Source: ZC4RG29 sp964521255
GTDB lineage: Bacteria; Bacteroidota; Bacteroidia; Cytophagales; Cyclobacteriaceae
Assembly (NCBI GenBank): GCA_964521255.1
Contig: CAZFRM010000022.1
Span: 16,370-80,369 of the forward strand
DNA length: 64,000 nucleotides
Direction: 5' to 3'
Made by a program: the position numbers and the translations under genes. The notes under the pieces are model-generated. The model was given only the letters and a program-made list of their open reading frames with translations, searched no databases and was not told the origin of the DNA. This document shows positions 60,147-64,000 of the stretch, piece by piece (the first letter of the stretch is position 1; each line of letters begins with the position of its first letter).

Positions 60147-61766
60147 ATGATTGCTGCTAATAATTTGTCTCTTCAGTTTGGTAAGCGGGTGTTGTTCGAC
60201 CAGGTGAACCTGAAATTCACAGGTGGGAACTGCTATGGCGTGATCGGGGCTAATGGAGCCGGCAAGTCAACTTTTCTGAAGATTTTAGCAGGGGACATAA
60301 ACCCAACAGGAGGAAATGTGAGCCTCGAGACCGGCAAACGCATGGCTGTTCTTCGTCAGAATCACCATGAGTTTGATGAAGTTTCTGTTTTGGATACCGT
60401 CATCATGGGCTACTCGAAGCTGTGGAAAATAATGCAGGAGAAAGATGCCATCTATGAGAAGCCTGATTTCTCAGAAGCGGATGGTATTCGCGCATCTGAA
60501 CTTGAAGCAGAGTTTGCCGAAATGGATGGATGGAATGCACAGTCGGATGCTGCTGCCATGTTGAGTGGTTTGGGAATTGCAGAGGAACATCATTATAAGT
60601 TGATGAATGAACTAAGCGGTAATCAAAAAGTTCGTGTGCTCCTGGCACAAGCGCTCTTTGGTAATCCCGACATACTTATTCTGGATGAACCTACCAACGA
60701 CCTGGATTTACATACCGTTACATGGCTGGAAGATTTTCTTCTTGAGTTTAAGAATACTGTGATTGTTGTGTCTCACGATCGTCACTTTCTTGATACAGTA
60801 TGTACGCACATCGTTGATATTGATTTCAAAGCTATAAAGTTATACACCGGAAATTATTCATTCTGGTATCAATCCAGTCAGCTTGCACTTCAGCAAAGAT
60901 CATCTGCCAACAAGAAAGCGGAAGAGAAGAAGAAAGAACTTATGGAATTCATTGCCCGCTTTAGCGCGAATGCTTCCAAGTCAAGACAAGCTACAAGCCG
61001 CAGAAAATTATTAGAGAAAATTAATGTTGACGATATTCAACCTTCAACAAGAAGATACCCTGCCATTATCTTTCAACAAAAGAGAACAGCAGGCGATCAG
61101 ATATTGCAGGTTGAAAATCTTAGCTACTCGGTTGGCGGCAATACACTTTTCAAAGGACTTGATTTCTTTGTTAACAAGGGCGATAAGATTGCATTCCTTA
61201 GCAAGGAGAGCTTAGCGATCACTTCACTCTTTAGAATTTTAGCTGGCGAGTTAAAACCAACAACGGGAGAATTTAAATTTGGTCAGACCATTACTCCGGC
61301 TTATCTGCCCAACAACAACGAAGAATATTTTCAGTCGGATGATAATCTTATCGACTGGCTGCGTCAATATGCCGATGAAGGAAGCAAGGATGAAGTTTAC
61401 ATTCGCGGATTTTTAGGCAAGATGCTTTTCTCAGGTGAGGAAGTATTGAAAAAATGTAGTGTACTTTCGGGTGGTGAAAAAGTGCGTTGCATGACCTCAC
61501 GTGTGATGCTTGCAGGCGCTAACCTGTTGATTCTTGATGAACCTACGAACCACCTTGATCTTGAGTCGATCACGGCGTTCAACAATGGATTGAAAGATTT
61601 TCCGGGTACAGTTCTCTTCACATCACATGATCATGAGTTTACACACACTGTTGCTAATCGCATTATCGAAATAACACCGAATGGTTTCATCGATAAGCTT
61701 ATGACATACGATGAGTATATAGAAAGCGAGAGGGTAGCGGAACAGAAGGAAGCGTTGTATGCTTAA
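60147..61766 (+). CDS. ABC-F ATPase (YbiT-like) with degenerate second Walker A
   Basis: 539 residues with two nucleotide-binding domains and no membrane segments. Site 1 is complete: GANGAGKST (about 34-42), LSGNQKVRVLLAQAL signature, DILILDEPTNDLDL. In site 2 the signature (LSGGEKVRCMTSRVM) and Walker B (LLILDEPTNHLDLES) are intact, but the P-loop reads AFLSKESLAITSLF (349-362), lacking the glycines and the usual Lys (Ile358 instead). ABC-F proteins act on ribosomes, in translation regulation or antibiotic protection; YbiT-type members are housekeeping. It is followed by the hemolysin III gene 15 bp on. Confidence 0.92.
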   Translation: MIAANNLSLQFGKRVLFDQVNLKFTGGNCYGVIGANGAGKSTFLKILAGDINPTGGNVSLETGKRMAVLRQNHHEFDEVSVLDTVIMGYSKLWKIMQEKDAIYEKPDFSEADGIRASELEAEFAEMDGWNAQSDAAAMLSGLGIAEEHHYKLMNELSGNQKVRVLLAQALFGNPDILILDEPTNDLDLHTVTWLEDFLLEFKNTVIVVSHDRHFLDTVCTHIVDIDFKAIKLYTGNYSFWYQSSQLALQQRSSANKKAEEKKKELMEFIARFSANASKSRQATSRRKLLEKINVDDIQPSTRRYPAIIFQQKRTAGDQILQVENLSYSVGGNTLFKGLDFFVNKGDKIAFLSKESLAITSLFRILAGELKPTTGEFKFGQTITPAYLPNNNEEYFQSDDNLIDWLRQYADEGSKDEVYIRGFLGKMLFSGEEVLKKCSVLSGGEKVRCMTSRVMLAGANLLILDEPTNHLDLESITAFNNGLKDFPGTVLFTSHDHEFTHTVANRIIEITPNGFIDKLMTYDEYIESERVAEQKEALYA

Positions 61767-61781
61767 GGTTAGTTTTTCATA

Positions 61782-62417
61782 ATGAAGCGCGAACGATCTC
61801 ATATACATGAAGAGATTGCCAATGCCATCACACATGGTCTTGGTGTATTGTTAGCCATTGCGGGTTTGGTGTTATTGATTGTATTTGCTGCCATCAAAGG
61901 AACGGCATGGCATATAGTGAGTTTTTCAATTTTTGGAGCAACAGCAATTATTCTTTACTTATCCTCAACGTTGTATCACAGCTTCACTAGTGAAAAAGTG
62001 AAATTCCTTTTCAGAAAGTTCGACCACATGTCAATCTATTTACTGATCGCAGGCACCTACACACCATTTTGCCTGGTGACACTTAATGGTTGGGTTGGCT
62101 GGACGCTCTTCGGAATCATGTGGGGCTTTGCAGTACTCGGCATTTTATTAAAAGCATTCTTTACAGGAAGGAAAGAAAGAATATCAACCATAATATATGT
62201 TCTTATGGGTTGGTTTGGAATACTCGCCGCAAAACCGTTGTATGATGCCATGCCTGCACATAGTTTTATTTTATTGATAACCGGTGGAGTATTTTATACA
62301 CTGGGTACAGTATTTTTTATGAAAGACAACATTCGCTTTTTTCATAGCATCTGGCATCTGTTTGTAATTGCAGGAACTACCGCGCATTTCTTTTCTGTGC
62401 TGGGGTTGGTGGATTAA
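61782..62417 (+). CDS. Hemolysin III/PAQR-family membrane protein
   Basis: 211 residues with seven predicted helices, as in the YqfA/TrhA hemolysin III family. The family motifs are HEEIANAITHGLGVLLAIAGLVLL, STLYHSF, KFDHMSIYLLIAGTYTPFCLVTL and FHSIWHLFVIAGTTAHFFSVL with the conserved His and Asp metal ligands (SxxxH, HxxxH). The family belongs to PAQR receptors; bacterial function is linked to membrane fluidity. It is cotranscribed with the ABC-F gene. Confidence 0.92.
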   Translation: MKRERSHIHEEIANAITHGLGVLLAIAGLVLLIVFAAIKGTAWHIVSFSIFGATAIILYLSSTLYHSFTSEKVKFLFRKFDHMSIYLLIAGTYTPFCLVTLNGWVGWTLFGIMWGFAVLGILLKAFFTGRKERISTIIYVLMGWFGILAAKPLYDAMPAHSFILLITGGVFYTLGTVFFMKDNIRFFHSIWHLFVIAGTTAHFFSVLGLVD

Positions 62418-62520
62418 TTCAGTTATCAGTTGATCAGAGAAAAGTCATTGGTCAATAGTCATTGGAAAATGCATGTCAAGTTCTTTCTCGCTATGAGGAG
62501 GTCATCGGAACGGATATAGT

Positions 62521-63195
62521 TTATTCGTTTTTTTTCAGTTGGGATTGGTCATGGAGATCAACAGGCAGTGCGAGCTCCGGATCATAAACTGCATTTAACC
62601 TTTGAGCATTTTCATAAACACTAAGTTCAAATCCCACTGCCTTTCTTAGACTGTCAACTTTATCGGGTTCCGCAATTGGCCAGACTGTTCTGCCCGCTTC
62701 AAGTTGAATTACCTGAGTTCCATATTTCTGCTTAAGTCTTTTATCCATTAAAAGCCTGTCTTCCATCATAGCCGCATCAGACTTATTTGCTTCACCAACC
62801 TTTGCCAGGCTATCTAACTGAGGAAAATATTTGTCCCTGAAAGTAATGTCTGAATATTGAATTGCCAGAAAGATCGCACCACTTGCCTTCTCACCTATTT
62901 TGCTTCTTGGTATCCATCCATATTTTTCGAGGATTGGTAATAATATTTCCTGATTCTCATCATCAATCTTTCTCATTCTAGAAAAATATTCCGGGGCCTG
63001 GGGAGAATCATATCCAATTGAATCCGCCAATGTACGCCTGATTCCCTGATCCCTGTCATAGACACTTTCCAATACTGTTGTAAGAGAATCATAGTTTATT
63101 TCTAAGGAAGAATTTCCAGTTTTAACACCCGTGCACTGTTGCCCGATAATCAATATGAAACTCAAATAAAACAGTTTAATAAGAATTGTACGCAT
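62521..63195 (-). CDS. Lipoprotein of unknown function (DUF6624-like)
   Basis: 224 residues with a lipoprotein signal (MRTILIKLFYLSFILIIGQQCTG, lipidated Cys at about residue 21). The body matches my memory of DUF6624: LLPILEKYGWIPRSKIGEKASGAIFLAIQYSD, and a C-terminal EDRLLMDKRLKQKYGTQVIQ. The function is unknown. It is single, with the TA module on the same strand upstream. Confidence 0.75.
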   Translation of the reverse strand: MRTILIKLFYLSFILIIGQQCTGVKTGNSSLEINYDSLTTVLESVYDRDQGIRRTLADSIGYDSPQAPEYFSRMRKIDDENQEILLPILEKYGWIPRSKIGEKASGAIFLAIQYSDITFRDKYFPQLDSLAKVGEANKSDAAMMEDRLLMDKRLKQKYGTQVIQLEAGRTVWPIAEPDKVDSLRKAVGFELSVYENAQRLNAVYDPELALPVDLHDQSQLKKNE

Positions 63196-63312
63196 AGTGC
63201 CTTAGAAAAAAAGAACTGTGTTTCATTTAAGTATTGAGGCATAAATTACTGGCTAATTACAGTTTTAAGAGGTACTAAATCAATGAATGGCTCAAATGAA
63301 TTATCGGCGATG

Positions 63313-63615
63313 TCAGTACTCTTTTGGGTATTGCTTCACATGACGAAATTGCAAAATCCTGATCTCATTTTCAGTATATCGATATGATATTCGATAACTG
63401 TGTGTTTCAAAAGCGCGATAGCTGCCTTGATTACCTTTCTTATACTTATCCGGTGGGTATCGTTCCGGATGGGCCCTGATAATTTCAAGCTTATTTAAAA
63501 TAGCATGTTCAACTTGTTCTGCTTGTTGAATGGACGTTTCACTGATCCATTCCAAAGATTTTTCTAACCTGATTAATGCGTGTTGATCCCAGATTACCCT
63601 CCTGTTTTTCTCCAT
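63313..63615 (-). CDS. ParE/RelE-superfamily toxin
   Basis: 100 residues of the RelE/ParE fold: VIWDQHALIRLEKSLEWISE, a helix, HPERYPPDKYKKGNQGSYRAFETHSYRISYRYTENEIRILQFRHVKQYP. ParE poisons DNA gyrase, while RelE cleaves mRNA; the sequence looks more like ParE. It overlaps the antitoxin gene by 22 bp, the usual type II order antitoxin-toxin. Confidence 0.88.
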   Translation of the reverse strand: MEKNRRVIWDQHALIRLEKSLEWISETSIQQAEQVEHAILNKLEIIRAHPERYPPDKYKKGNQGSYRAFETHSYRISYRYTENEIRILQFRHVKQYPKEY

Positions 63616-63833
63616 CCCTTAATCCGGTTAACAGCTTCTTCATGTACAATAAAATCCCCTCTCTCTATCCTTGCCTCAGCCTCTTCCAATTCCCGGTTAT
63701 ATTCCTCGACACTTATCTTACCTTCACTTTGTAAACCATAAAGCAATACGGCCCTTATGGCCCTCAGAAGAGAGATATCTTCTACTTGCTGAAGCTCCTT
63801 TATCAGCAAAGCACGTTCAGTATCAATATTCAT
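63594..63833 (-). CDS. Antitoxin of the ParE-like toxin
   Basis: About 79 residues if started at the ATG at 63833 (MNIDTERALLIKEL); the frame is open to 63887, and an earlier Met may be used. The sequence has a helical N-terminal part (ERALLIKELQQVEDISLLRAIRAVLLYGL) and an acidic C-terminus (EEYNRELEEAEARIERGDFIVHEEAVNRIKGWR), typical of the addiction-module antitoxins that pair with ParE/RelE in Bacteroidota. It overlaps the toxin start. Confidence 0.8.
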   Translation of the reverse strand: MNIDTERALLIKELQQVEDISLLRAIRAVLLYGLQSEGKISVEEYNRELEEAEARIERGDFIVHEEAVNRIKGWRKTGG

Positions 63834-63954
63834 ACATTTCTGTTTATACATCCAAAGGTAAGGATTTTCCATAGAATTAATTTTCAAAGTTTAACAACGA
63901 AACGACAAGTTACGATGTGATAAAATAAATTTTATTTGCACTTAAACTAAACCA

Positions 63955-63980
63955 CCACCTTCTTAGAAGGTGGGTTTTTT
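63955..63980 (+). terminator. Strong hairpin plus T-run at the window edge
   Basis: CCACCTTCT-t-AGAAGGTGG followed by a T-run (six T). It is oriented as a plus-strand terminator, but no plus-strand gene leads into it. Similar hairpins occur near the ends of IS200/IS605-family elements, so it may mark the start of an element beyond the edge. Confidence 0.5.
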
Positions 63981-64000
63981 AAGAGGATGAGGGCAGAGCC

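Overview
The window looks like a chromosomal segment of a Bacteroidota bacterium, most plausibly a member of the Cytophagales or a close relative. The evidence is an ExbB-ExbD-ExbD-TonB cassette of the Bacteroidota type, many family-typical proteins (YbiT-like ABC-F with a degenerate second site, TPR histidine kinase, PIF1-like helicase with an HTH tail), few strong Shine-Dalgarno sequences, a TAnnTTTG-type -7 element, and several dispersed palindromic repeats. No tRNA, rRNA, CRISPR array or prophage was seen. The species cannot be named from this sequence.

Left part (1-29954, all genes on the minus strand). Two separate sets of respiratory complex I (NADH:quinone oxidoreductase) genes face the same way. 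The right-hand set (29954 down to 14742) is complete: nuoA, B, a fused CD, E, F, G, H, I, J, K, L, M, N. The left-hand set starts at 4424 and runs off the left edge inside nuoF: nuoA, B, C, D, E, F, with unfused C and D. Between them lie an ArsC-like protein, a DedA membrane protein, small secreted or membrane proteins, an exbB-exbD-exbD-tonB energy-transduction cassette that continues into a PstS-like lipoprotein and a TPR protein, and an APC amino-acid permease. The junctions of the complete nuo operon carry at least four kinds of palindromic or short repeat.

Middle (30-48 kb). This is housekeeping and accessory metabolism: an outer-membrane barrel protein, a Gfo/Idh/MocA oxidoreductase, a histone H1-like basic protein, a solitary MreB-like actin, a large TPR sensor kinase, an SPFH/prohibitin-like protein, citrate synthase, an acyl-CoA-binding protein overlapping the rsmE region, an SpmA-SpmB fusion, a TlpA-like thioredoxin and an N-terminal nucleophile hydrolase of the penicillin acylase family. 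Two related repeat blocks (30.16-30.74 kb and 48.02-48.29 kb, partly inverted relative to each other) flank this part.

Stress block (48.3-56.8 kb). Genes typical of stationary-phase, hypoxia or ribosome-hibernation responses are packed together: a predicted kinase pair, a coiled-coil protein, a DUF892 ferritin-like protein, dodecin, DUF2267, a hibernation-promoting factor, a fusion of a small PRPP-synthetase-like domain with a GreA/GreB C-terminal domain, an SDR, a phosphoribosyltransferase and two tandem-domain universal stress proteins. Two TGAT-N4-ATCA palindromes (FNR/CRP-like) sit in promoter regions here.

Right end (56.8-64 kb). A PIF1-like helicase, a DJ-1/PfpI protein, a YbiT-like ABC-F ATPase, a hemolysin III family protein, a DUF6624-like lipoprotein and a ParE-type toxin-antitoxin pair. 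A strong hairpin with a T-run lies at the right edge.

The most interesting items are the duplicated complex I, the repeat family whose stems change in a compensating way, and the PRPP-like/GreA fusion inside the stress block. No single wholly new system is proven by this sequence.
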